A DNA stretch of 64,000 nt from Paenarthrobacter sp. GOM3 (GTDB lineage: Bacteria > Actinomycetota > Actinomycetes > Actinomycetales > Micrococcaceae): the NCBI RefSeq assembly GCF_018215265.2, contig NZ_CP136562.1:2294001-2358000 (forward strand), written 5' to 3'. Position 1 is the stretch's first letter, and each line of letters opens with the position of its first letter. Position numbers and translations under genes: made by a program. Of this stretch, positions 7,545-16,546 are shown piece after piece. The notes under the pieces were generated by a model. The model was given only the letters and a program-made list of their open reading frames with translations, did no database searches and had not been told where the DNA came from.

Positions 7545-7756
7545 CCCGGACCGCTAATGCATAACGGATTTCCTTTTGAAGTTCCTATCCTCACACATGA
7601 AAATGGGCAGGCATATTTGTCTGGCTATTTACTGCGATTGAATGACAATCCGATAAATAACCGGGAATTGCCCGTCACGAAATGCAATACAGAACCACTT
7701 ATGCAGTTTCAAAGGCATGGCAAATGAGGACAGGAGTCCGGGAGGACTTCGACGTG
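7545..7756. other. AT-rich leader region between serB and roadblock gene
   Basis: This 212-nt gap is clearly less GC-rich than the surrounding genes. It holds copy B of the spaced element and, on the minus strand, an aaagga-type ribosome site followed by a two-codon frame, ATG CAT TAG (7562-7554), ten bases before the roadblock ORF. No other gene is visible. Confidence 0.45.
7642..7683. repeat. Spaced direct element, copy B
   Basis: Same blocks and spacing as the element at 5123-5164: atgacaat, 3 nt, ataaat, 14 nt, cgtcacgaaat; the intervening bases are not conserved. It lies 98 nt upstream of the roadblock ORF and points the same way on the + strand as copy A, so the two copies bracket the ABC ATPase/roadblock pair as direct repeats. 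Confidence 0.6.
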
Positions 7757-8698
<942 letters not shown>

Positions 8699-8747
8699 TC
8701 ACTGAGCACGCGCCGCAACCGGTTATCAGTCATGTGGATTTTTGTCC

Positions 8748-8753
8748 TAGTGT
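8748..8753 (+). promoter_or_regulatory. Candidate leaderless -10 box of ABC ATPase gene
   Basis: TAGTGT ends 8 nt before the ATG at 8762 and no Shine-Dalgarno sequence precedes that ATG. This fits the TANNNT leaderless promoters common in Actinobacteria. Confidence 0.5.
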
Positions 8754-8761
8754 CTACTGCT

Positions 8762-9547
8762 ATGAGTGATGTTCTGGAATTGGCTTCCGTCAGCGTTGTC
8801 CGAGGCAAGAAGACCCTGCTGGACAAGGTTGACTGGGAGGTCAACGAAGGCGAACGCTGGGTCATCCTGGGCCCCAACGGTGCCGGCAAGACGACCCTTC
8901 TCCAGATCGCTGCAGCGCGACTGCATCCCAGCAGCGGCCACGCTGGAATCCTCGACGAAGTCCTTGGCCGCGTCGACGTCTTTGAATTGCGCCCCCGGAT
9001 CGGTTTGTCTTCGGCAGCACTCGCAACCCAGATTCCCGAACACGAGAACGTGCTGAACGTCGTGGTTACGGCTGCCTATGGCGTCACGGGGCGGTGGCGC
9101 GAAGGCTACGAACGCGACGACGAACGTCGCGCCTTCCGTCTCCTTAACGACTGGGGAATGGGCCCCTTGCTCAATCGCACCTTTGCCACCCTTTCCGAGG
9201 GGGAGCGCAAGCGCGTCCAGATCGCCCGGGCCCTCATGACAGATCCTGAACTGCTTCTCCTGGACGAACCAGCGGCTGGCCTGGATGTGGGCGGGCGCGA
9301 AGAACTGGTCCACAAGCTTGGCGAGCTCGCCAGCGACGAGGATGCCCCTGCCATGGTCCTGGTTACCCATCACCTTGAAGAAGTACCGCCGGGATTCACC
9401 CACGCCATGCTCCTGCGCGAAGGCGGCGTGGTGGCCGCAGGTCCCATCAAGGAAGTGCTGACGGACGAACACCTCAGCAATACCTTCGGCCTGGCCCTGA
9501 ACGTCACGGAAAACGCGGGCCGCTACACGGCCGTCGCCCGCCGCTAA
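8762..9547 (+). CDS. ABC transporter ATP-binding protein
   Basis: A 261-residue single-domain ABC ATPase with Walker A (GPNGAGKTT), signature LSEGERKR, Walker B (LLLDEPAAGLD) and H-loop (THHLEEV). The layout resembles the ModF/YlmA-like stand-alone group, in which the Gln loop is followed by EHENVLNVVVTAAYG. No membrane protein of an ABC system is next to it; the following gene encodes a TauE-type permease, which does not use ATP. The ATG at 8762 gives the normal N-terminus, although the frame is open back to 8579. Substrate or partner unknown. Confidence 0.87.
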   Translation: MSDVLELASVSVVRGKKTLLDKVDWEVNEGERWVILGPNGAGKTTLLQIAAARLHPSSGHAGILDEVLGRVDVFELRPRIGLSSAALATQIPEHENVLNVVVTAAYGVTGRWREGYERDDERRAFRLLNDWGMGPLLNRTFATLSEGERKRVQIARALMTDPELLLLDEPAAGLDVGGREELVHKLGELASDEDAPAMVLVTHHLEEVPPGFTHAMLLREGGVVAAGPIKEVLTDEHLSNTFGLALNVTENAGRYTAVARR

Positions 9548-9565
9548 GCGGGTTAGAAACCTACA

Positions 9566-10351
9566 GTGGAAATTCTTGGCAGCATCCTGGTCTTTTTCGC
9601 GGGCTTGTGGGCCGGCACCATCAATGCGGTGGTCGGTTCCGGCACGCTGGTCACCTTCCCCGTGCTCATCGCCCTTGGGGTGACCCCGGTGGTCGCGTCC
9701 ATGAGCAACGCCATGGGCCTGGTGGCCGGCACCGCGGCCGGAGCGTGGGGGTACCGCCGCGAACTGGCTGGTCGGGGCCGCCAGCTGATGAAACTTCTTC
9801 CGGCCTCGTTGCTGGGCGGCATCACCGGAGCATGGCTGCTCCTGCACCTTCCGGAGAAGGTCTTCCACTACGTGGCCCCGGTGTTGCTGGTGGTTGCTTT
9901 GCTGATGGTTGTCTTCCAGCCCAAGCTCCAGGCGTGGGTTCGCAACCGGGAACAGAATCCTGAACACGCCATCCGCGACCGAAGCCACGGCGTGCTCCTC
10001 GTCGCCCTGGTCTACCTGGCTGGCGTCTACGGCGGCTACTTCGTGGCCGCCCAGGGAATCCTGCTGGTGGGTATCCTTGGGGTCTTCCTCTCGGGAACCA
10101 TGCAAAACGCGAACGCCATGAAGAACATCCTGGTACTGGGCGTGAATATGGTGGCCGCGATCTCCTACCTGATCTTCGCGTTCGACCGCATCAACTGGCT
10201 GGTGGTCCTCCTCATTGCCGTCAGTTCCACCATTGGCGGACTGGTGGGCTCAAGGGTGGGACGAAAGCTCTCGCCGAAGGTCCTGCGCGCGGTCATTTTC
10301 ACTTTGGGCATCGTGGCACTTGGCTTCATGATCGCCAACCTGCTGAAATAA
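9566..10351 (+). CDS. TSUP (TauE/SafE) family membrane transporter
   Basis: A 261-residue, strongly hydrophobic protein with about eight membrane helices. The family signature is the early helix GTINAVVGSGTLVTFP, repeated in weaker form in the second half (GGYFVAAQGILLVG, preceding NAMKNILV). Members export sulfite, sulfonates or other anions; the substrate here is unknown. The GTG start lies 18 nt after the ABC ATPase stop and the stop lies 7 nt before the RNA methyltransferase start, so the three genes are likely one transcript. Confidence 0.9.
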   Translation: MEILGSILVFFAGLWAGTINAVVGSGTLVTFPVLIALGVTPVVASMSNAMGLVAGTAAGAWGYRRELAGRGRQLMKLLPASLLGGITGAWLLLHLPEKVFHYVAPVLLVVALLMVVFQPKLQAWVRNREQNPEHAIRDRSHGVLLVALVYLAGVYGGYFVAAQGILLVGILGVFLSGTMQNANAMKNILVLGVNMVAAISYLIFAFDRINWLVVLLIAVSSTIGGLVGSRVGRKLSPKVLRAVIFTLGIVALGFMIANLLK

Positions 10352-10358
10352 TCTTCCG

Positions 10359-11168
10359 GTGACCTTCCACTACCTTGAGTCCGCCGATGATCCCCGCGTC
10401 ACGGACTACACCACCCTCACCGATGTACATCTCCGGAAACTCCGCGAACCGGAGGAAGGCATGTACATTGCCGAATCCTCGAGGGTCCTCCGCCGGGCCC
10501 TGGCCGCGGGACACCAGCCCCGATCGTTCTTCCTCGCCGAGAAGTGGCTGGAAGACCTCGACGACATCTTCCAGCAGTATCCGCAGGTTCCGGTCTTCAT
10601 CGGGAAGGCTTCCCTACTGGAGGAGATCACCGGCTTCCACCTGCACCGCGGAGCGATGGCAGCCATGCACCGGCCGGCGCCTGTTCCGTTGGAAGAGCTC
10701 CTCGCGAACGCGCAGCGTGTGGCCGTGCTGGAGGACATAGTGGACCACACCAATGTGGGCGCGATCTTCCGTTCCGCTGCGGCGCTGGGTGTCGACGCCG
10801 TCCTGGTTTCGCCCAGGTGCGGTGACCCGCTGTACAGGCGCAGCGTGCGCGTCAGCATGGGCACGGTCTTCCAGGTGCCGTGGGCGCGTTTGGAAAGCTG
10901 GCCCGACGACTTGTCCCGTCTGAAGGAACAGGGCTTCACGGTGGCCGCCATGGAGCTGACGGAGGATGCGGTGGACCTCGACGACCTGGCCGCACGGCAG
11001 ATCCCAAAACTTGCGCTGGTCCTGGGTACCGAAGGTGCCGGCATGAGCGAGGACACGTTGGGCGCCGTCGACCTCGCCGTCAAGATCCCGATGCGGGCTG
11101 GCGTCGATTCACTCAACGTCGCCGCAGCCTCGGCGGTGGCGTTCTGGGAACTCCGTCCGCGGGACTGA
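10359..11168 (+). CDS. TrmH/SpoU-family RNA 2'-O-methyltransferase
   Basis: A 269-residue SPOUT enzyme that methylates ribose 2'-OH in rRNA or tRNA with S-adenosylmethionine. The N-terminal 100 residues resemble the substrate-binding domain (GMYIAESSRVLRRAL, HRGAMAAMHR). The catalytic knot has motif 1 DHTNVGAIFRSA with the conserved Asn and Arg, motif 2 LVLGTEGAGM, and motif 3 KIPMRAGVDSLNVAAA. The GTG start is 7 nt after the permease stop. Target nucleotide cannot be inferred. Confidence 0.92.
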   Translation: MTFHYLESADDPRVTDYTTLTDVHLRKLREPEEGMYIAESSRVLRRALAAGHQPRSFFLAEKWLEDLDDIFQQYPQVPVFIGKASLLEEITGFHLHRGAMAAMHRPAPVPLEELLANAQRVAVLEDIVDHTNVGAIFRSAAALGVDAVLVSPRCGDPLYRRSVRVSMGTVFQVPWARLESWPDDLSRLKEQGFTVAAMELTEDAVDLDDLAARQIPKLALVLGTEGAGMSEDTLGAVDLAVKIPMRAGVDSLNVAAASAVAFWELRPRD

Positions 11169-11198
11169 AGCCGGTTCGTATGGCATGGCCGTTTCCGC

Positions 11199-11204
11199 TA
11201 TGAT
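11199..11204 (+). promoter_or_regulatory. Candidate -10 box upstream of L31
   Basis: TATGAT matches the consensus at five of six positions, with ttcgta 18 nt upstream as a weak -35. It would give an untranslated leader of roughly 100 nt before the L31 ATG at 11310, long enough for translational control. I see no Zur-type palindrome. Confidence 0.4.
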
Positions 11205-11309
11205 TGGTTGTTGGCCCAGCCGCTGGAAGATTCACTGTCCAGTGACGGACCACCTCCATTCATACCTGGCAGCTGGCAAAATCCAGTTGCGTGAACAAAA
11301 GGTCCCATT

Positions 11310-11567
11310 ATGAAGTCTGATATCCACCCGAAGTACGAAGCTGTTGTCTTCAACGACCTGGCCTCCGGTACGCAGTTCCTGACCAAGTCCACCGTGTCTT
11401 CCTCGAAGACCATCGAGTGGGAAGACGGAAACACCTACCCGGTTATCGACGTCGAAATCTCTTCGGAGTCCCACCCGTTCTACACGGGCAAGCAGCGCAT
11501 CATGGACTCCGCTGGCCGCGTCGAGCGCTTCAACGCTCGCTTCAAGGGCTTCGGCGGCAAGAAGTAA
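11310..11567 (+). CDS. rpmE2: 50S ribosomal protein L31, type B
   Basis: An 85-residue ribosomal protein L31 of the longer, cysteine-free form. The start MKSDIHPKY, followed by the SHPFYTGKQ segment and the basic end RFKGFGGKK, is diagnostic. The zinc-binding cysteines of type A L31 are absent, so it does not need zinc; such paralogues often replace the zinc form when zinc is scarce. It is a single-gene unit with its own upstream region and terminator. Confidence 0.95.
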   Translation: MKSDIHPKYEAVVFNDLASGTQFLTKSTVSSSKTIEWEDGNTYPVIDVEISSESHPFYTGKQRIMDSAGRVERFNARFKGFGGKK

Positions 11568-11593
11568 CCACTTCACCCCAAGTCTTTTCAAAG

Positions 11594-11629
11594 GCCCGCA
11601 TTGCTGGAATTCCGGCAATGCGGGCTTTT
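11594..11629 (+). terminator. Intrinsic terminator after L31
   Basis: An 11-bp stem (11594-11604 with 11615-11625), which can extend inward over ggaattcc, is followed by four T. It lies 26 nt after the L31 stop and overlaps the leader of the lipoate ligase gene. Confidence 0.85.
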
Positions 11630-11644
11630 GCGTTTTCCGGCAAG

Positions 11645-12754
11645 ATGGACAGCATGACTTCCCAGCCCACGCCTGAAGCACAGAATCACGACGACGACAC
11701 CCGCCTGCACGGCGAATATAAGGTTCCCGGCGGAAAACTGGTGGTGGTGGACCTTGAAGTGGCGAACGGTAGCTTCGCGAACGTCTCCCTGAGCGGAGAC
11801 TTCTTCCTGGAGCCCGATGAGGCCCTGCAGGACATCAACCGGGCGTTGACGGGGCTCCCGGATACGTCAACAGCCGCGGACATTGCTGCGGCAGTAACCG
11901 CCGGCCTGCCCGAAGGCGCCGTTTTGTTCGGCTTCTCCGCGGAAGCCGTGGCCGTAACCGTTCGACGGGCTTTGTCCAAGGCCACGGGCTGGTCCGACCA
12001 CCAATGGGAGGTCATCCCGCCGTCGGTCCTGCCAACCGAAGTTAACGTGGCCTTGGACGAAGTCCTCACTGAGGAAGTGGGCGCAGGGCTGCGGAACCCC
12101 ACGCTGCGGTTCTGGGACTGGGAAGAACCCTCCGTGGTCATTGGCAGCTTCCAGTCCGTCCGGAACGAAGTGGACCCCGACGGAGTGGCCCGTCATGGCA
12201 TCACCGTGGTGCGCAGGATCAGCGGCGGGGGAGCCATGTTCATGGAGGCCGGAAACTGCATTACGTATTCGCTGTACCTTCCGCAGACCCTGGTGGATGG
12301 AATCAGTTTCGCGGACTCCTATGCGTTCCTGGATTCCTGGGTCATGGCCGCGCTGGAGAAACTCGGCATCAACGCTTTCTACGTCCCGCTCAACGACATC
12401 GCAACGGACCAAGGCAAGATCGGCGGAGCGGCCCAGAAGCGGCTTGCCAATGGCGGCATGCTCCATCACGTCACCATGAGCTACGACATCGACGCCGACA
12501 AAATGGTGGACGTCCTGCGCATCGGCAAAGAGAAGCTATCCGACAAGGGAACCCGTAGTGCCAAGAAGCGCGTGGACCCTCTGCGTCGCCAGACCGGCCT
12601 GGCCCGATCCGCTATCCTCAAGGCCATGCAGGAAGTCTTCACCGAGCGCTATGGTGCAGTCGAATCCCGGCTCAGCGAAGCGGAACTGGCCGAGGCCAGG
12701 AAGCGGGTAGACGCGAAGTTCGGCACGGATGAATGGCTGAACCGGGTTCCCTGA
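11645..12754 (+). CDS. Lipoate-protein ligase family, accessory domain first
   Basis: A 369-residue protein of the biotin/lipoate ligase family, which attaches lipoate to E2 and GcvH proteins. Residues about 20-115 match the small accessory domain (EYKVPGGKL, SGDFFLEPDEAL) that in E. coli LplA lies at the C-terminus and in archaea is the separate LplB. Here it precedes the catalytic domain, which has RISGGGAMF (about residue 192) and the substrate-binding Lys in GKIGGAAQ (about 258). The ATG at 11645 or the one three codons later is the likely start; neither has a clear ribosome site. The gene converges on pepN with a 20-nt gap. Confidence 0.86.
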   Translation: MDSMTSQPTPEAQNHDDDTRLHGEYKVPGGKLVVVDLEVANGSFANVSLSGDFFLEPDEALQDINRALTGLPDTSTAADIAAAVTAGLPEGAVLFGFSAEAVAVTVRRALSKATGWSDHQWEVIPPSVLPTEVNVALDEVLTEEVGAGLRNPTLRFWDWEEPSVVIGSFQSVRNEVDPDGVARHGITVVRRISGGGAMFMEAGNCITYSLYLPQTLVDGISFADSYAFLDSWVMAALEKLGINAFYVPLNDIATDQGKIGGAAQKRLANGGMLHHVTMSYDIDADKMVDVLRIGKEKLSDKGTRSAKKRVDPLRRQTGLARSAILKAMQEVFTERYGAVESRLSEAELAEARKRVDAKFGTDEWLNRVP

Positions 12755-12774
12755 CAGTTGTTTCCCGGCTCGCG

Positions 12775-15381
12775 CTAACCCCGGGCGGCTTGGGCTGTCA
12801 GCGCACGCAACAGGTGGCTGCGCTGTTCGATAATGATGCGGCGCAACGCACGCGGAGCGTCACCGTGCGCCGTTAGCCATTCGTCGGTACGAACCACCAC
12901 CGGGTGCCCGGCTGGTTGCGTGCCTTCCCCAAGATCCTGGGCGGCCGGGAACAGTCCGCGGACGATTCTCCCGGCAATCTCAATGCTCCGCTCCGCCCAC
13001 ACCTTTTCGAGGCAATCGAAATACGGCTCGACGTATGGTTCCAGCATGGCAGCCGGGGCCGTGGCGAAGCCCGCAATGGTCGCGCTCAGGATTTCATTGG
13101 ACAGTCCGGTGCCGAGGACCGCCGAGTCCCACGCTGCGGCCTTAACCGAAGGGTCGGGACGGGCCGCCGAGGCAAGAGCGTGGCCTTCCCTCCCTGAGGC
13201 TGTCTTGTCGGCTTCGAGCTCCCGGTCGAGCTCAGCTTGCGACGCCTGTCCGTGGGCTGCCAGGGCCTGCCACAGGCTCCAGCGCAGTTCCGCGTCGACG
13301 GCGAGGCCCTCAATGACGACGCTGCCGTCAAGGATGCTGCGCAGCAGGGAGAGCTCAGCGTCGCCATGCCGCGAGACATCCGCTAGTGTCCTGGCCCAGG
13401 CGAGTTGCTGGTCCGACCCCGCTGTGGCGGCCTTCAACTGTGCGGCAGCAACGGCCAGGAAGTCCTTGCGGACACCGTCCCGCGTCGCAGCGGGCACGAA
13501 CCGTTCAATGGCGGTGGAGGCGTTGCCCAGGACGTTGAGCAGGACGCCGATACCGGTTTCGGCCGGGGCAAACTGTTCCACTGCAGCGACATAGCGTGCT
13601 GCGGGGGTGACGCCGTCGCGGGCCGAATCCCATAGAGCCGTCCAGCACAGCGCGCGGGCCATGGGGTCCTGGATCTTGTCCAGGGACGTCCTGACCGTGT
13701 GTTCGGATCCGGGATCGAGCCTGATCTTTGCATAGCTCAGGTCGTCGTCGTTGACCAGCAGCAGGGCTGGCCGGGGCTTACCGTTGAGTTCGGCCACCAG
13801 CGTGCTGGGACCGTCCACATCCATTTCGATGCTTTCGGTCCTGACCAGGGCACCGCTTGAGTCGGCGTCGTACAAGCCCAGCCGCATGCGGTGGGGGCGG
13901 AGTTCCTGGTGCCCTGTGATGGGGTCGATCGCGTCCTGTCGAAGCGTCACCGCGCCCAGTATCCCGTCATCTTCGACAATCTCGGCCGAGATGGTGGAGA
14001 TCCCGGAAGTTTGCAGCCATTGGCGCGCCCAACCGGCCAGGTCGCGTCCCGACGCCGCACCCAGGGCTTCCAGAAGGTCTTTCAGGGAAGTGTTGCCGTA
14101 GGCGTGGTCGCGGAAGTACTGCCGCGATCCGGCAATGAAGGCGTCAAAGCCAACGTAGGCGACCAGTTGTTTCAGGACCGAAGCGCCCTTGGCGTAGGTG
14201 ATGCCATCGAAGTTCTGCTTGGCCGCTTCAAGGTCCGGAATGTCGGCGACGATCGGGTGGGTGGTGGGCAATTGGTCCTGCAGGTACGCCCATGCCTTGC
14301 GTTTGCTGGCGAAGTTCACCCACGCGGTGTCCCAGTCAGTGGCACGATCCACGCCCAGGGTACCCATGTAATCGGCAAACGACTCCTTGAGCCAGAGGTC
14401 GTCCCACCAGTTCATGGTGACGAGGTCGCCGAACCACATGTGGGCCATCTCGTGCATCAGGGTGTTGGCGCGTGCCTGGTATTGGGCGTCGGTGGCGCGT
14501 GAGGCGTAAACGTACTTTTCCGTGAAGGTGACCAGCCCGGGATTTTCCATGGCCCCGAGGTTGTATTCGGGCACGAACGCCTGGTCGTACTTGCCCCAGG
14601 GGTAGGGATAGTCAAAGAGTCGGTTGAAGAACTCGAGGCCGTTCTTCGTTAACCGGAACAGCTCGCCGGCGTCGAAAGCGTCCGCCAAAGAGGCGCGGCA
14701 GTAAAGTGCCAGCGGCACCTCAAGGCGGGTGCCGTCGTCGAGCGTTGCTCCCCAGTGGTCCGTCGCTTTGAAGTAGGGTCCGGCAAGCACGGTGGTGATG
14801 TAGGTGGACATCCGCTTGGTGGTTGCGAAGTCCCATTGGGCGGCTTTGGGATCATCCGCCAACGGCGTTCGTGCGGTCTCCACCCCGTTGGACGCGACCT
14901 CCCAGCCTGCCGGCGCGATGACGCGGAAGGTGAATTCGGCTTTGAGGTCGGGCTGTTCGAAGTTGGCGAAGACGCGGCGGCTGTCAGCTGGTTCGTACTG
15001 GGTGTAGAGGTAGCACTGCCCGTCAGCGGGGTCCACGAAGCGGTGCATGCCTTCCCCGGAGCGGCTGTAGAGCGCTGTTCCGGCCACCGTCACCTGGTTG
15101 TCGGCGGCGAGGTCTTCCAGGATGACCCGGTCCCGGTCCACCACCGCGTCGACGTCCAGGGCCCGGCCGTTCAGCACCACTGACTGCACGCCACCACTGA
15201 TGAAATCCAGGAACGTGGCAGAGCCGGGCTCGGCGGAGAACGTGATGGTGCTGGTGCTCGGGTAGCCGGCGACTGCGGGATCTGCCGCGTCGCGGACATC
15301 GAGGGTGACGTCGTAGCTGTGGGTGGTGATCAGGGCTGAACGGGTGGCGGCTTCATCGCGCGACAGATTGTGATTCGACAC
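12775..15381 (-). CDS. pepN: Aminopeptidase N (M1 family)
   Basis: An 868-residue zinc metallopeptidase that removes N-terminal amino acids from peptides. The substrate-binding motif GAMEN is near residue 273 and the zinc site is HEMAH (about 308-312), followed by WLKESFAD with the third ligand Glu. The last 330 residues form the helical ERAP1-like C-terminal domain. There is no signal peptide, so it is cytoplasmic. A GTG start 4 nt after the stop of the YeiH-type gene implies coupled expression. Confidence 0.95.
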   Translation of the reverse strand: MSNHNLSRDEAATRSALITTHSYDVTLDVRDAADPAVAGYPSTSTITFSAEPGSATFLDFISGGVQSVVLNGRALDVDAVVDRDRVILEDLAADNQVTVAGTALYSRSGEGMHRFVDPADGQCYLYTQYEPADSRRVFANFEQPDLKAEFTFRVIAPAGWEVASNGVETARTPLADDPKAAQWDFATTKRMSTYITTVLAGPYFKATDHWGATLDDGTRLEVPLALYCRASLADAFDAGELFRLTKNGLEFFNRLFDYPYPWGKYDQAFVPEYNLGAMENPGLVTFTEKYVYASRATDAQYQARANTLMHEMAHMWFGDLVTMNWWDDLWLKESFADYMGTLGVDRATDWDTAWVNFASKRKAWAYLQDQLPTTHPIVADIPDLEAAKQNFDGITYAKGASVLKQLVAYVGFDAFIAGSRQYFRDHAYGNTSLKDLLEALGAASGRDLAGWARQWLQTSGISTISAEIVEDDGILGAVTLRQDAIDPITGHQELRPHRMRLGLYDADSSGALVRTESIEMDVDGPSTLVAELNGKPRPALLLVNDDDLSYAKIRLDPGSEHTVRTSLDKIQDPMARALCWTALWDSARDGVTPAARYVAAVEQFAPAETGIGVLLNVLGNASTAIERFVPAATRDGVRKDFLAVAAAQLKAATAGSDQQLAWARTLADVSRHGDAELSLLRSILDGSVVIEGLAVDAELRWSLWQALAAHGQASQAELDRELEADKTASGREGHALASAARPDPSVKAAAWDSAVLGTGLSNEILSATIAGFATAPAAMLEPYVEPYFDCLEKVWAERSIEIAGRIVRGLFPAAQDLGEGTQPAGHPVVVRTDEWLTAHGDAPRALRRIIIEQRSHLLRALTAQAARG

Positions 15382-15385
15382 ACGG

Positions 15386-16435
15386 CTATCTAATCATGAT
15401 CCGCGCAGCTACCAGGCCCAGCGAGGCGATGATCAGCCACGAGCCCAGGGCGACCATCATGGCACGTCCACCTGTGTGTATCAGCGTCCGGACGCGCACC
15501 GCGGATCCGAGTCCGAACAGTGCCGATGCCAGCAGGATGTCCTGCACCAGTGCGGCCATGTCCAGGACCGCCGGGGGAGCCCAGCCCATGGATCGGACCG
15601 CGACCATGGCAAGGAATCCAACCACGAACAACGGAACGATGGGCGGAAATTTTCCGTCGCTCCCGGCGTCCTGGTGCCCGGTACCGTTGGCGCGCTTGCG
15701 TACGTGGTCGATGCGCTGGTGCAGTCCCGCGGCCGCCACCACCGGAGCCAGCAGGACCACCCGCGTCAATTTCACGACGACGGCGATCGCCAGGGCCGCC
15801 GTCCCCGCAGTTTGCGCCGTGGCCACCACCTGGCCCACATCGTGCACGGAAGCGCCGGTCCAGGCCCCGAACTGTTCCGGATTCAGGTTCAGGGGGTGCA
15901 TGAGGAGGGGCAACACCCCAATGGCAAGGGTGCCGCACAGCGTCACGAGCGCCACCGGCAGCACCGTGTCCTGATGCCTGATGCGACGCACAGCAGCCAT
16001 CGCGCCGATAGCCGAGGCGCCGCAGATGGAAAAGCCCGTGGCGATCAGCAGGGCAGTCTCACCGGGAAGGCGCAGCAAGCGAGCCAGCCCATAGGTACCC
16101 ACAAAGCTGACCAGCACCACACCGGCTATCAGGACCAGGGACAACCAGCCCAGTCCCAGCACGTCCTGGATGCTGACCTTGAGGCCCAGCAGCACGATTC
16201 CGGCCCGCATGAGGTGCTTTCCGGCGAAGTCCAGGCCCGGGCGGGCGCGCCCTGCAGTGAGGACAGAGGTGCCCGGTATATTTGCTGAGAGCAAGCCCAA
16301 GGCAACAGCGAGAGTCATTGCTGGAACAGCTGGCAAAACCGCGTGGATGGTGAAGGCAAGGCCCGTGGCGGCGAAGCACAGGACCAACCCCGGCCCCAAC
16401 CGGGACAGCTGGGAAGCGGGACTCTTGAAGGGCAT
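15386..16435 (-). CDS. YeiH-family (UPF0324) membrane protein
   Basis: A 349-residue integral membrane protein with about ten helices, belonging to the YeiH/UPF0324 family, whose members are annotated as putative sulfate exporters. Family segments include GLLSANIPG, GIVLLGLKVS, TGFSICGASAIGAMA, GASVHDVGQVVA and GFLAMVAVRS. Real substrate unknown. It is the promoter-proximal gene of a two-gene unit with pepN and is divergent from the ATP-grasp cassette. Confidence 0.9.
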   Translation of the reverse strand: MPFKSPASQLSRLGPGLVLCFAATGLAFTIHAVLPAVPAMTLAVALGLLSANIPGTSVLTAGRARPGLDFAGKHLMRAGIVLLGLKVSIQDVLGLGWLSLVLIAGVVLVSFVGTYGLARLLRLPGETALLIATGFSICGASAIGAMAAVRRIRHQDTVLPVALVTLCGTLAIGVLPLLMHPLNLNPEQFGAWTGASVHDVGQVVATAQTAGTAALAIAVVVKLTRVVLLAPVVAAAGLHQRIDHVRKRANGTGHQDAGSDGKFPPIVPLFVVGFLAMVAVRSMGWAPPAVLDMAALVQDILLASALFGLGSAVRVRTLIHTGGRAMMVALGSWLIIASLGLVAARIMIR

Positions 16436-16546
16436 GCCTCAACCCTGCCGGATGGAGGCACGGAAAGGCGAACCGGGGGTTCCCGGAAACAGCGACACAA
16501 TCAACGCGAAATGCGCTCGACTCGAAAAGGTGATTGTCTAATTCCC

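Noticed and set aside
5123..7683. The paired 42-nt elements as attachment sites of a mobile element.
   Set aside because: No integrase, transposase or tRNA target is present and only the blocks, not the spacers, are conserved, which fits protein-binding sites better than att sites.
8747..10105. A 452-codon minus-strand frame.
   Set aside because: Antisense to the ABC ATPase and TSUP genes; the translation is rich in His, Gln and Gly without any motif.
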